The notes below the pieces were generated by a model that was not told the origin of the DNA, did not search any database, and saw only the letters and a program-made list of their open reading frames with translations. Below, piece by piece: positions 26,905-39,847 of a stretch of 64,000 nt of DNA. The stretch is from NCBI GenBank assembly GCA_029339505.1, contig JAQISU010000036.1, positions 2,733,001 to 2,797,000 on the forward strand, given 5' to 3'. The position numbers were made by a program, and so were the translations under genes. Each line of letters starts with the position of its first letter. Within the stretch, counting starts at the first letter, position 1. The DNA comes from Unio delphinus (taxonomy: Eukaryota; Mollusca; Bivalvia; Unionida; Unionidae).

Positions 26905-28160
26905 TGGTAGGCATATTTCTATGTAGATGACTGGTACACACATTTATATGTAGATGACTGGTTAGCATATTTCTATGTAGATGACTGGTACATATATTTA
27001 TATGTAGATGACTGGTTAGCATATTTCTATGTAGATGACTGGTACATATATTTATATGTAGATGACTGGTTAGCATATTTCTATGTAGATGACTGGTACA
27101 TATATTTATATGTAGATGACTGGTTAGCATATTTCTATGTAGATGACTGGTACATATATTTATATGTAGATGACTGGTTAGCATATTTCTATGTAGATGA
27201 CTGGTACATATATTTATATGTAGATGACTGGTTAGCATATTTCTATGTAGATGACTGGTACATATATTTATATGTAGATGACTGGTTAGCATATTTCTAT
27301 GTAGATGACTGGTACATATATTTATATGTAGATGACTGGTTAGCATATTTCTATGTAGATGACTGGTACACACATTTATATGTAGATGACTGGTTAGCAT
27401 ATTTCTATGTAGATGACTGGTACACACATTTATATGCAGATGACTGGTTAGCATATTTCTATGTAGATGACTGGTACATATATTTATATGTAGATGACTG
27501 GTTAGCATATTTCTATGTAGATGACTGGTACATATATTTATATGTAGATGACTGGTAGGCATTTATATATATTGATGACTGGTAGGCTTTTTTTATGTAG
27601 ATACTGGTACACACCTATTTATATGTAAATGACTGGTAGGCATATTTATATGCAGATGACTGGTTAGCATATTATATGCAGATGACTGTTAGGCATATTT
27701 ATACACAGATGACAGGTAGGTATATTTATATGTAGATGACTGGTAGGCATATTTATATATATATGACTATTAGGCATATTTATATGTAGATGATGGGTAG
27801 GTATATTTATATACAGATGAATGGTACAAATTTTTATGCAGATGACTGTTAGGCATATTTATACACAGATGACAGGTAGGTATATTTATATGTAGATGAC
27901 TGGTAGGCATATTTATATATATATGACTATTAGGCATATTTATATGTAGATGATGGGTAGGTATATTTATATACAGATGAATGGTACAAATTTTTATGCA
28001 GATGACTGTTAGGCATATTCATATGCAGCTGACTATTAGGCATGTTCATATGCAGATGACTGGTATGCATATTTATATGCAGATGACTGTTTGGTTTATT
28101 TTTATGCAGATGACTTCCGCATATTTTTATAAAGAAGAATAGTACGCATTTTTATATGTA
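26905..28160. repeat. 27/54-bp minisatellite with alternating half-units
   Basis: Two 27-bp half-units alternate strictly from about 26,905 to 27,560: tagcatatttctatgtagat plus gactggt, and acatatatttatatgtagat plus gactggt. This gives a 54-bp dimer repeated about 12 times. From 27,560 to 28,160 the array decays into diverged 25-29-bp units. The dimer opens a 238-codon minus-strand frame of 18-residue repeats; it has no exon-like flanks and is treated as a by-product. Confidence 0.95.
27681..28010. repeat. 160-bp duplication within the decayed part of the 27-bp array
   Basis: The block starting gatgactgttaggcatattt at 27,681 recurs at 27,841, an offset of 160 bp, with the same private variants (atacacagatgacaggtagg, then atatatatatgactattagg). 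The two copies look identical over about 160 bp. Confidence 0.85.
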
Positions 28161-28374
28161 GATGACCTTAGATTATCAGGTCATCAAAGCAATTTTTCCT
28201 TCTAATGCTTGAGGTAAACAAATGAAAATTGGTATGTACAGATACATGTTTATTATATGTGTATGTAGATCACCTAATTAGATTTTCATTCCATTATGAC
28301 AGGTTTCCGATTTTTATGAACATTTTAACTTTTGGGGATATTTCTTAAAAATATTGTTGAACTATTACCAAACC

Positions 28375-28605
28375 ATTCCAAGATGGCTTGGGGCTTCAAG
28401 AATATTCTAATAAAGCCGTTCCATGACAAATTCATTAGCCAGATGGCTTTGGTCCTAAGGAATATTCTAATCAAAGTCATTTCATGCCGATTTATTTAAC
28501 CAGATGGCTTGGGTTCTAATTAATATTCTAATCAAAGTCATTCCATGCCAAATTCGTTAACCTGATGACTTGGGTTGTAATGAATATTCTAATTAAGCAT
28601 GAAAC
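28375..28605. repeat. 61-bp minisatellite, about 3.7 copies
   Basis: The agatggct blocks at 28,381, 28,441 and 28,502 and the tgatgact block at 28,563 recur every 60-61 bp. Shared parts are aatattctaatcaaagtcat and ccatgccaaattcgttaac, with 10-20% divergence between copies. Confidence 0.8.
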
Positions 28606-28652
28606 TCTAAGGATTCCTTGATCAATATAATATGCTATCCAGCCACAGAATG

Positions 28653-28977
28653 TTTGTTTGTTTGTTTGATTAGGATTTTTAACGTAGCTTTAACAATTTT
28701 TCAATCATATCGCTACGATGTCTGCAGTGAGGCAGTTTATAGTGATGTCGAGCACTGAGACATCATGCCGCAGACATGTAGCATGATGTCTCACCCAGTC
28801 ACATTATCCTGACACCAGGCCGACCAGGCCTAACACTAACCTCTTAATGCTGAGCGTCGAGCGAGGCAGCTGTTAGTACCATTTTTGTAAGTCTTTGGTA
28901 TGACTCGGCCGGGGATCGAACCGATGACCTCCCGCTTCCGGGGCGGACGCTCTAACCACTAGGCCACCGGAGCGGTT
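28653..28977 (-). mobile_element. tRNA-derived SINE, full length, with 12-bp target-site duplication
   Basis: Read on the minus strand, the element starts with a tRNA-like head: A box TGGCCTAGTGGTTAGAG and B box GGTTCGATCCC (revcomp gggatcgaacc near 28,914), then gactcggccg-type sequence. A body follows with the palindromic gacatcatgctacatgtct and the 3' end attgaaaaattgttaaagct, finishing in a (CAAA)n tail at 28,653-28,664. The perfect duplication agccacagaatg at 28,641-28,652 and 28,978-28,989 marks the insertion. The head and the body resemble molluscan SINEs (from memory; the subfamily was not checked). The spurious minus-strand frame of 69 codons here, with SGGLVVRASAPEAGGHRFDP, is the usual translation of such tRNA heads. 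The second copy is at 58,343-58,681. Confidence 0.9.
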
Positions 28978-28989
28978 AGCCACAGAATG

Positions 28990-29340
28990 ATGGCAGAGTA
29001 AAAGACTACATGGGGGAGTCTCTTTTGTTCTTTTAGGTGTGCTGAAAGTGTATTCCTTGTGAGAATACATTTTTGAATGCACATTAGAAGTGATGTCAAG
29101 TCATACATTTCCATCTTACTTTCATCTAGTTATACAAGTAAACAAACAAGTGTTGCAGAAGAGAGTGTTTGACATTTGCTATATAGATCCAGCTTTCTGC
29201 TTAATGTGAGTGAATCAAGAACGTTTAATAAATGTTATGCCAAAAAACTTTCAGTTCAGTACAGCCAACGATCTCTAAATTATGACATTCAAAAACAGGT
29301 CCCTAACTTTGCCGATGATAGATAATACAAATATGACTGA
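28990..29340. other. unique spacer
   Basis: No coding, RNA or repeat signal is supported between the SINE and the 25-bp array. Confidence 0.45.
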
Positions 29341-29344
29341 TATT

Positions 29345-29522
29345 CTTGGAAAAAAGTTTCAAAGGTTTGTGTGTTAAAAAGTGTTAAAGGTTTGTGTGTT
29401 GAAATGTGTCAGAGGTTTTTGTGTTAAAAAATGTTAAAGGTTTGTGTTAAAGTGTCAAAGGTTTGAGTGTTAAAAAGTGTCAAAGGTTTGTGTGTTAAAA
29501 AGTGTCAAAGGTTTGTGTGTTA
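29345..29522. repeat. 25-bp minisatellite
   Basis: The unit is aaaggtttgtgtgttaaaaa plus gtgtc, about 7 copies. Some copies have lost a few bases (gtgttaaagtgtc). Confidence 0.85.
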
Positions 29523-29702
29523 GTTTTATCAGTACTTTTCTTTACGCATTATCGGCTAAAATTCGCAAAAGGAAATGGAAGCAAATAGCTTTAACCAGTG
29601 ACCCCAAGGCAGCCAACTCGGGTTGACTTGAGCAGGTTTTGAACTTGGATCCATAGTTCCCAGGACAATTGATATTTAAGACCTACTTTTCACAGCCAAG
29701 AC

Positions 29703-30280
29703 AATGATTCTAAATGTAAAGTTTTCTCTTCAGTTGGTCTCATCTGTACATCTTTTAACTGAATGTAAAGCCATGTAAGTTTTCTCTTCATTTGGTCTCA
29801 TCTGTACATCTTTTAACAGAATGTAAAGCTATGTAATTTTTCTCTTCAGTTGGTCTCATCTGTACATCTTTTAACAGAATGTAAAGCCATGTAAGTTTTC
29901 TCTTCAGTTGGTCTCATCTGTATGTCTTTTAACAGAATGTAAAGCCATGTAGTTTTCACTTCAGTTGGTCTCATCTGTATGTCTTTTAACAGAATGTAAA
30001 GCCATATAAGTTTTCTCTTCAGTTGGTCTCATCTGTGTCTTTTAACTGAATGTAGAGCCATGTAAATTTTCTTGTCAGTTGGTCTCGTTTGTATGTCTTT
30101 TAATTGAATGTAAAGCCATGTAAAGTTTTCTTGTCAGTTGGTCTCGTTTGTATGTCTTTTAACTGAATGTAAAGCCATGTAAAGTTTTCTCTTCAGTTGG
30201 TCTCATCTGTATGTCTTTCAACTGAATCTAGAGCCATGTAAAGTTTTCTCGTCAGTTGGTCCTGTTTTTAAGTCTTTTAA
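29703..30280. repeat. 58-bp minisatellite
   Basis: The unit is ttttctcttcagttggtctc, then atctgtacatcttttaacag, then aatgtaaagccatgtaag, 58 bp, about 10 copies. The right end has a variant block with cttgtcagttggtctcgttt. Confidence 0.92.
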
Positions 30281-31004
30281 CTGTACATCATTTTGTTAGT
30301 GACAGTTGCTTCATGATATATGTAGGTCTGCTTTGTATTGTTAAACATGGAATAGCATGGATTAAATTATCACACATTAACTTTCAGTTTTCTGCCAGTA
30401 CATTAAAGCTATTTTTGGGGGCAATATGATTAGTTTTTATTTCCTTGACTGCATATAAATGGGCAATAATTACTGTTATTTTTTTCTTATGATAACCATC
30501 ATAGAGTTTTATACATTTTATTCACAAAGAGATTTCCTAATATTTGCAATTGAACATTTTTAGTTTGTGTATTTAAGTAAACCATGTATTGTTAATCTAA
30601 CATTTATTTTTAGTTTGTGTATTGAAGTAACCCATGCATTGTTAATATAACATTTATTTTTAGTTTGTGTATTGAAGTAATACAATATTAGAAATAAACT
30701 TTTGTACACATGTTGAATCTTTTCATTTCTAAACATTTCAAATTTTGTTTTTTTTTATTATATAATTGTTATCCTGCAGCTCTTTTTGATACATTGTTTA
30801 ATTATATAATTGTTACATTTTTGAGCTGTTTTTGATACATTGATGGTAATCAGGCATATTAAGCTATATTTTCTTTGTTTGTAGTAAGGCATAATAATTG
30901 TGTTATAAGGCTGAGCTATGGTTTTATTGTTAGCAGTAATCATGCCAGATTTGATTTTAATCCGTAATTTGTTAAATGTTTACTGAAGGGACACAAAATT
31001 TGTG
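30281..31004. other. AT-rich spacer with a 50-bp repeat, about 3 copies
   Basis: tttttagtttgtgtattgaa recurs with its agtttg core at 30,562, 30,612 and 30,662 (50-bp period), then continues as unique AT-rich sequence. No gene is supported. Confidence 0.7.
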
Positions 31005-31690
31005 ATGGACTGTATATGGGATGGCTAGACATTGTCAATACTATGATGAACAATGGATGGGATACCTAGACATTGTCTATACTATGTGATGGACAGTGGA
31101 TAAGATACCTAGACATTGTCTATACTATGTGGTGGACAGTGGATGGGATACCTAGACATTGTCTATACTATGTGGTGGACAGTGGATGGGATACCTAGAT
31201 ACTGTCTATACTACGTGATGGACAGTGGATAAGATACCTAGACATTGTCTATACTATGTGGTGGACAGTGGATGGGATACATAGACATTGTCTATACTAT
31301 GTGAAGGACAGTGGATAAGATACCTAGACATTGTCTATACTATGTGGTGGACAGTGGATAAGATACCTAGACATTGTCTATACTATGTGGTGGACAGTGG
31401 ATGGGATACATAGACATTGTCTATACTATGTGAAGGACAGTGGATAAGATACCTAGACATTGTCTATACTATGTGGTGGACAGGTGATGGGATACCTATA
31501 CATTGTCTATACTGTGATGGTCAGTGGATGGAATATCTAGACAGTGTCTATTCTATGTGATGGACTGTGGAAGGGATAGCTAGACATCATCAGTACTGTG
31601 TTGGATAGTGGATGGGATTACTAGACATTGTCAATACTATGTGGTGGACAGTGGATGGGATACCTGAACATTGTCAATACTATATTCACA
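31005..31690. repeat. 43-bp minisatellite
   Basis: The unit is atactatgtggtggacagtg, then gatgggatacctagacattg, then tct, 43 bp (actatgtg at 31,081 and 31,124), about 16 copies. The variants gataagatac and gatgggatac are interleaved in repeating order, suggesting a multi-unit higher-order step. Confidence 0.92.
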
Positions 31691-31799
31691 TGTCATAGAT
31701 ATGGCTGGAATTTATACAAAATGTGCCAGGCTACTTTTTGAGTAGCAAGTGTGATACATACGGTGCCACAACTGCAGCATTATCACTCTGAAGTGAACA

Positions 31800-32237
31800 C
31801 TGAAGTTATATACTGTGTATTGAACAGTGAGGTTAGATACTGTGTATTGGACAGCAAGGTTAGATACTGTTAGATACTCTGTACTGAGCAGCAAGGTTAG
31901 ATACTGTGTACTGGGCAGTAAGGTTAGATACTGTGTACTGGACAGCAATGTTAGATACTGTGTATTGGACAGCAAGCTTACTGGGTAATGGGCAGCAAGG
32001 TCAGATACTGTGTATTGGACAGCAAGGTTAGATACTGTGTATTGGACAGCAAGGTTAGATACTGTGTATTGGACAGCAAGGTTAGACAATGTATTGGACA
32101 GCTAGATTAGACAATATATTGGACAAGAAGGTTAGATACTGTGTATTGGATGGCAAGGTTAGACAATGTATTGGACAGCAAGGTTAGATACTGTATATAG
32201 GTCAGCAAGGTTAGATACTGTGTAGTGGACAGTAAAA
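31800..32237. repeat. 27-bp minisatellite
   Basis: The unit is ggacagcaaggttagatact plus gtgtatt, 27 bp, about 16 copies with length variants. Nearby minus-strand frames of up to 125 codons (YTVSNLAVQ repeats) come from the 9-codon period and are not regarded as genes. Confidence 0.9.
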
Positions 32238-32739
32238 ACATTGTGTAAAATTACTTAAAATTCAGTACACAATAACATATTCAATAAAACAGAAATAACT
32301 TTGTCACAATGGGTGTAAAGAGATCTTACTGTTAAAATCTGTTTTATTGGTTTAATTAAACCAAGCAATTAAACTATTCTTTTAGCTAATGTCCATCATA
32401 TCATGTACACGTAACATACACCCTGAACAATGCTGACAAGTGATTCATCTCCGCTAAATAAATGCATCATTCATATTAAAAAAAAAAAATTATTTATGTA
32501 TTACACCTGGTTTTTTTTATACTTATGTACACATAAATATTAGGTGGGCTTCACAACTCAGTTAGATCATGCACAATAAGTTTAGACTCAGCTATGTGAT
32601 TTCATACTGCACCAGCATACCAGGCTAAATTTCTTGATCTCCTAAAATCATACAGTCAGTGTTGACCCTGATCTGTGGGCATATACACACATTATCTTTT
32701 AAAGTAGCCAACACAAATATAAAAGTATAAGGATAAGTC
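32238..32739. other. unique AT-rich spacer
   Basis: No gene signal. A poly-A run occurs near 32,480. Confidence 0.45.
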
Positions 32740-35700
32740 ATTGCAATGATTCAGATGTGTCCACATGACAGTCAAAGACACCCATGCTAACATCAGATGT
32801 GTCCATATGACAGGCAAGGATGCTTATGTTAACATTAGCTATGTCCACATGATAGTCAAAGATGCCCCTGTTAACATCAGATGTGTCTACATGACAGTGA
32901 AGGATGCCCATTCTAACATATGATGTGTCCATATGACAGTCAAGGATGCTCATGTTACATTAGCTGTGTCCACATGACAGTCAAAGATGCCCCTGTTAAC
33001 ATCAGATGTGTCCACACAACAGTCAAAGATGGCCATATTAACATCAGATGTGTCTACATGACAGTGAAGGATGTCCATGCTAACATCTAATGTGTCCACA
33101 TGACAGTCAAGGATCCTCATGTTAACATTAGCTGTGTCCACATGACAGTCAAAGATGCCCCTGTTAACATCAGATGTGTCCACACAACAGTCAAGGATGC
33201 CCATGCTAACATCAGAGGAGTCCACATGACATTGTAGTATGCCCATGTTAAGATCAGATGTGTCCACACAACACTCAAGGATGCCCTTGCTAACATCATA
33301 TATGTCATTATGACATTCAAAGATGCCCATATTAACACCAGATGTGTCCACATGACAGTTGTGGATGCCCATGTTAACATTAGCTGTTTCCACATGACAG
33401 TTGTGGATGCCCATGTTAACATTAGCTGTGTCCACATGACAGTTGTGGATGCCCATGTTAACATTAGCTGTCCACATGACAGTTGTGGATGCCCATGTTA
33501 ACATTAGCTGTGTCCACATGACAGTCGTGGATGCCCATGTTAACATCAGATGTGTCCACACAAGTCAAGGATGCCCATGCTAACATCAAATGTGTCCACA
33601 TGACAGTCAAGGATGCCCATGTTAACATCAGATGTGTCTACATGACAGTCAAGGATGCCCATATTAACATCAGATGTGTCTACATGACAGTCAAGGATGC
33701 CCATGCTCACATATGATGTGTCCATATGACAGTCAAGGATGCCCATGTTAACATTAGCTGTGTCCACATGACAGTCAAGGATGCCCATGTTAACATTAGC
33801 TGTGTCCACATGACAGTCGTGGATGCCAATGTTAACATCAGATGTGTCCACACAAGTCAAGGATGCCCATGCTAACATCAAATGTGTCCACATGACAGTC
33901 AAGGATGCCCATGTTAACATCAGATGTGTCCACATGACAGTCAAGGATGTCTATGTTAGCATCAGATATGTCCATGTGACAGTCAAGGATGCCCTAGTTA
34001 ACATTACCTGTGTCCACATGACAGTCAAGGATGCCCATGTTTAGATGTGTCCACACAACAGTCAAAGATGCCCATATTAACATCAGATGTGTCTACATGA
34101 CAGTGAAGGATGCCCATGCTAACATATGATGTGTCCATATGACAGTCAAGGATGCTCATGTTACATTAGCTATGTCTACATGACAAAGATGCCCCTGTTA
34201 ACATCAGATGTGTCCACACAACAGTCAAAGATGGCCATATTAACATCAGATGTGTCTACACGACAGTGAAGGATGCCCATGCTAACATCTGATGTGTCCA
34301 CATGACAGTCAAAGATGCCCATGTTAACATCAGATGTGTCCACACAACACTCAAGGATGCCCATGCTAACATCATATGTGTCATTATGACAGTCAAAGAT
34401 GCCCATGTTAACACCAGATGTGTCCACATGACAGTCAAGGATGCCCATGTTAACATTAGCTGTGTCCACATGACAGTCGTAGATGCCCATGTTAACATTA
34501 GCTGTGTCCACACAAGTCAAGGATGCCCATGCTAACATCAAATGTGTCCACATGACAGTCAAGGATGCCCATATTAACATCAGATGTGTCTACATGACAG
34601 TGAAAGATGCCCATCCTAACATGATGTGTCCATATGACAGTCAAGGATGCCCATGTTAACATTAGCTGTGTCCACATGACAGTCAAGGATGCCCATGTTA
34701 ACATTAGCTGTGTCCACATGACAGTTGTGGATGTCCATGTTAACATCAGATGTGTCCACACAAGTCAAAGATGCCCATGCTAACATTAAATGTGTCCACA
34801 TGACAGTCAAGGATGCCCATGTTAACATCAGATGTGTCCACATGACAGTCAAAGATGCCTATGTTAACATCAGATGTGTCCACATGACAGTCAAGGATGC
34901 CTATGTTAGCATCAGATGTGTCCACATGACAGTCAAGGATGCCTATGTTAGCATCAGATGTGTCCACACAAGTCAAGGATGCCCATGCTAACATCAAATG
35001 TGTCCACATGATAGTCAAGTATGCCCATGTTAACATCAGATGTGTCCACGTGACAGTCAAAGATGCCCATGTTACCATCAGATGTGTCCACATGACAGTC
35101 AAGGATGCCTATGTTAGCATCAGATGTGTCCATGTGACAGTCAAGGATGCCCTAGTTAACATTACCTGTGTCCACATGACAGTCAATGATGCCCATGTTA
35201 ACATCAGATATGTCCACATGACAGTTAAAGATTCCCATGTTAACATCAGATGTGTCCACATGACAGTTGTGGATGCCCATGTTAACATTAGCTGTGTCCA
35301 CATGACAGTTGTGGATGCCCATGTTAACATTAGCTGTGTCCACATGACAGTTGTGGATGCCCATGTTAACATTAGCTGTCCACATGACAGTTGTGGATGC
35401 CCATGTTAACATTAGCTGTGTCCACATGACAGTCGTGGATGCCCATGTTAACATCAGATGTGTCCACACAAGTCAAGGATGCCCATGCTAACATCAAATG
35501 TGTCCACATGACAGTCAAGGATGCCCATGTTAACATCAGATGTGTCTACATGACAGTCAAGGATGCCCATATTAACATCAGATGTGTCTACATGACAGTC
35601 AAGGATGCCCATGCTCACATATGATGTGTCCATATGACAGTCAAGGATGCCCATGTTAACATTAGCTGTGTCCACATGACAGTCAAGGATGCCCATGTTA

Positions 35701-38700
35701 ACATTAGCTGTGTCCACATGACAGTCGTGGATGCCAATGTTAACATCAGATGTGTCCACACAAGTCAAGGATGCCCATGCTAACATCAAATGTGTCCACA
35801 TGACAGTCAAGGATGCCCATGTTAACATCAGATGTGTCCACATGACAGTCAAGGATGTCTATGTTAGCATCAGATATGTCCATGTGACAGTCAAGGATGC
35901 CCTAGTTAACATTACCTGTGTCCACATGACAGTCAAGGATGCCCATGTTTAGATGTGTCCACACAACAGTCAAAGATGCCCATATTAACATCAGATGTGT
36001 CTACATGACAGTGAAGGATGCCCATGCTAACATATGATGTGTCCATATGACAGTCAAGGATGCTCATGTTACATTAGCTATGTCTACATGACAAAGATGC
36101 CCCTGTTAACATCAGATGTGTCCACACAACAGTCAAAGATGGCCATATTAACATCAGATGTGTCTACACGACAGTGAAGGATGCCCATGCTAACATCTGA
36201 TGTGTCCACATGACAGTCAAAGATGCCCATGTTAACATCAGATGTGTCCACACAACACTCAAGGATGCCCATGCTAACATCATATGTGTCATTATGACAG
36301 TCAAAGATGCCCATGTTAACACCAGATGTGTCCACATGACAGTCAAGGATGCCCATGTTAACATTAGCTGTGTCCACATGACAGTCGTAGATGCCCATGT
36401 TAACATTAGCTGTGTCCACACAAGTCAAGGATGCCCATGCTAACATCAAATGTGTCCACATGACAGTCAAGGATGCCCATATTAACATCAGATGTGTCTA
36501 CATGACAGTGAAAGATGCCCATCCTAACATGATGTGTCCATATGACAGTCAAGGATGCCCATGTTAACATTAGCTGTGTCCACATGACAGTCAAGGATGC
36601 CCATGTTAACATTAGCTGTGTCCACATGACAGTTGTGGATGTCCATGTTAACATCAGATGTGTCCACACAAGTCAAAGATGCCCATGCTAACATTAAATG
36701 TGTCCACATGACAGTCAAGGATGCCCATGTTAACATCAGATGTGTCCACATGACAGTCAAAGATGCCTATGTTAACATCAGATGTGTCCACATGACAGTC
36801 AAGGATGCCTATGTTAGCATCAGATGTGTCCACATGACAGTCAAGGATGCCTATGTTAGCATCAGATGTGTCCACACAAGTCAAGGATGCCCATGCTAAC
36901 ATCAAATGTGTCCACATGATAGTCAAGTATGCCCATGTTAACATCAGATGTGTCCACGTGACAGTCAAAGATGCCCATGTTACCATCAGATGTGTCCACA
37001 TGACAGTCAAGGATGCCTATGTTAGCATCAGATGTGTCCATGTGACAGTCAAGGATGCCCTAGTTAACATTACCTGTGTCCACATGACAGTCAATGATGC
37101 CCATGTTAACATCAGATATGTCCACATGACAGTTAAAGATTCCCATGTTAACATCAGATGTGTCCACATGACAGTTGTGGATGCCCATGTTAACATTAGC
37201 TGTGTCCACATGACAGTTGTGGATGCCCATGTTAACATTAGCTGTGTCCACATGACAGTTGTGGATGCCCATGTTAACATTAGCTGTCCACATGACAGTT
37301 GTGGATGCCCATGTTAACATTAGCTGTGTCCACATGACAGTCGTGGATGCCCATGTTAACATCAGATGTGTCCACACAAGTCAAGGATGCCCATGCTAAC
37401 ATCAAATGTGTCCACATGACAGTCAAGGATGCCCATGTTAACATCAGATGTGTCTACATGACAGTCAAGGATGCCCATATTAACATCAGATGTGTCTACA
37501 TGACAGTCAAGGATGCCCATGCTCACATATGATGTGTCCATATGACAGTCAAGGATGCCCATGTTAACATTAGCTGTGTCCACATGACAGTCAAGGATGC
37601 CCATGTTAACATTAGCTGTGTCCACATGACAGTCGTGGATGCCAATGTTAACATCAGATGTGTCCACACAAGTCAAGGATGCCCATGCTAACATCAAATG
37701 TGTCCACATGACAGTCAAGGATGCCCATGTTAACATCAGATGTGTCCACATGACAGTCAAGGATGTCTATGTTAGCATCAGATATGTCCATGTGACAGTC
37801 AAGGATGCCCTAGTTAACATTACCTGTGTCCACATGACAGTCAAGGATGCCCATGTTTAGATGTGTCCACACAACAGTCAAAGATGCCCATATTAACATC
37901 AGATGTGTCTACATGACAGTGAAGGATGCCCATGCTAACATATGATGTGTCCATATGACAGTCAAGGATGCTCATGTTACATTAGCTATGTCTACATGAC
38001 AAAGATGCCCCTGTTAACATCAGATGTGTCCACACAACAGTCAAAGATGGCCATATTAACATCAGATGTGTCTACATGACAGTGAAGGATGCCCATACTA
38101 ACATCTGATGTGTCCACATGACAGTCAAAGATGCCCATGTTAACATCAGATGTGTCCACACAACACTCAAGGATGCCCATGCTAACATCATATGTGTCAT
38201 TATGACAGTCAAAGATGCCCATGTTAACACCAGATGTGTCCACATGACAGTCAAGGATGCCCATGTTAACATTAGCTGTGTCCACATGACAGTCGTAGAT
38301 GCCCATGTTAACATTAGCTGTGTCCACACAAGTCAAGGATGCCCATGCTAACATCAAATGTGTCCACATGACAGTCAAGGATGCCCATATTAACATCAGA
38401 TGTGTCTACATGACAGTGAAAGATGCCCATGCTAACATGATGTGTCCATATGACAGTCAAGGATGCCCATGTTAACATTAGCTGTGTCCACATGACAGTC
38501 AAGGATGCCCATGTTAACATTAGCTGTGTCCACATGACAGTTGTGGATGTCCATGTTAACATCAGATGTGTCCACACAAGTCAAAGATGCCCATGCTAAC
38601 ATTAAATGTGTCCACATGACAGTCAAGGATGCCCATGTTAACATCAGATGTGTCCACATGACAGTCAAAGATGCCTATGTTAACATCAGATGTGTCCACA

Positions 38701-39100
38701 TGACAGTCAAGGATGCCTATGTTAGCATCAGATGTGTCCACATGACAGTCAAGGATGCCTATGTTAGCATCAGATGTGTCCACACAAGTCAAGGATGCCC
38801 ATGCTAACATCAAATGTGTCCACATGATAGTCAAGTATGCCCATGTTAACATCAGATGTGTCCACGTGACAGTCAAAGATGCCCATGTTAAGATCAGATG
38901 TGTCCACATGACAGTCAAGGATGCCTATGTTAGCATCAGATGCATCCATGTGACAGTCAAGGATGCCCTAGTTAACATTACCTGTGTCCACATGACAGTC
39001 AATGATGCCCATGTTAACATCAGATATGTCCACATGACAGTTAAAGATTTCCATATTTACATCAGATGTGTCCACATGACAGTCAAGGATGCCCATGTTA
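32740..39100. repeat. 42-bp satellite array
   Basis: The unit is tccacatgacagtcaaggat, then gcccatgttaacatcagatg, then tg, 42 bp, about 150 copies. Recurrent variants are ttgtgg for tcaagg, attagc for atcaga, and a shorter cacacaagtcaagg form. As 42 is 14 codons, both strands carry dozens of frames of 60-203 codons (HMTVKDAHVNIRCV on plus, CHVDTSDVNMGILD on minus). All are interrupted, overlap each other and lack exon borders. The array ends abruptly at about 39,100 (ttaaccgaatgc). Confidence 0.97.
33340..39075. repeat. 1,908-bp higher-order repeat, three copies
   Basis: Copies are about 33,340-35,247, 35,248-37,155 and 37,156-39,063. Landmarks recur at exactly 1,908 bp (for example the same segments at 33,531, 35,439 and 37,347, and at 34,256, 36,164 and 38,072). 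Copies 1 and 2 look identical over almost their whole length. Copy 3 shows a few changes (catcctaac to catgctaac near 38,428, catgctaac to catactaac near 38,097, and a diverged last unit near 39,050). The units inside one copy differ far more than the copies do from each other, so amplification at the 1,908-bp level is recent. Confidence 0.95.
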
Positions 39101-39847
39101 ACCGAATGCAAATACAAGAAAAGCAGAGGCTAAGTCAGAACAATTATGTAGAAAAAGTCAAACCTGATCTAAATCTTCTCAGTAATTCCTCATGCCAAAT
39201 TAGGTTTTAATTGATAAAGTCCTTCATAATTATTTTGCACAAGGAAAAGGACAAACCAAATGAGGGCCATACATTTTGATGGAAAAGTTACAAAATAAAA
39301 CTTGTCCCTATCTTTCTTAATGTCAATCCTCATACTAAAGTTTATTTACTTTTAAAGTCATCAAGACCTTCAAATGTAAGTGAGCAAATAAGGAAATGAC
39401 AGGAAATGTTTCAAGTCAAACTATTTGCTGGAAAACAATGAAATCAGTATTAACTGATTAATATGGAGAAAATCAATACTGTGTGAAGATTAAAAATAAT
39501 TCCGTTTCATAAAATTGACTCCATACAGATTTCAGGCAATACAATAATGTTTGTTGACCAGAATTTAATGACTGCATTACCTCTTCTGGTTATGGACCAA
39601 TTTACTGTTTAGGTTTTCAAGTAAAAATTAGGTGAAGTATATGTTTGCAAATTGTGATAAATATTTTAAAAAATGAGACACAATTTTCAAAATTAAGAAA
39701 GATGCAGAAAATAGGAATTTAACAATCATATTGTGTCAGCATTAAATAGTCGTATTATGAAGAGCACGCGGAGTGCATTGATTGTTCATTCAATTTTTTT
39801 TATTCTAATCATATTACAAGTAATCAATATCACATGTCCTTCCAAAG
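39101..39847. other. unique AT-rich spacer
   Basis: Single-copy sequence. The plus-strand frame that runs out of the array to 39,210 is just read-through from the 42-bp repeat. No exon is supported. Confidence 0.5.

Noticed and set aside
26846..27562. 238-codon minus-strand ORF
   Set aside because: An effect of the 54-bp period; it consists only of repeats and lacks splice or promoter context.
28900..28977. Functional tRNA gene
   Set aside because: The A and B boxes are good, but the acceptor stem pairs poorly, the position before the apparent anticodon is C rather than T, and it is joined to a SINE body and bounded by a target duplication.
28873..29082. 69-codon minus-strand ORF with SGGLVVRASAPEAGG
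   Set aside because: Translation of the SINE tRNA head, a well-known false protein.
32738..39210. About 30 ORFs of 60-203 codons on both strands
   Set aside because: All arise from the 42-bp unit, overlap each other on both strands and are repeated with the 1,908-bp period.
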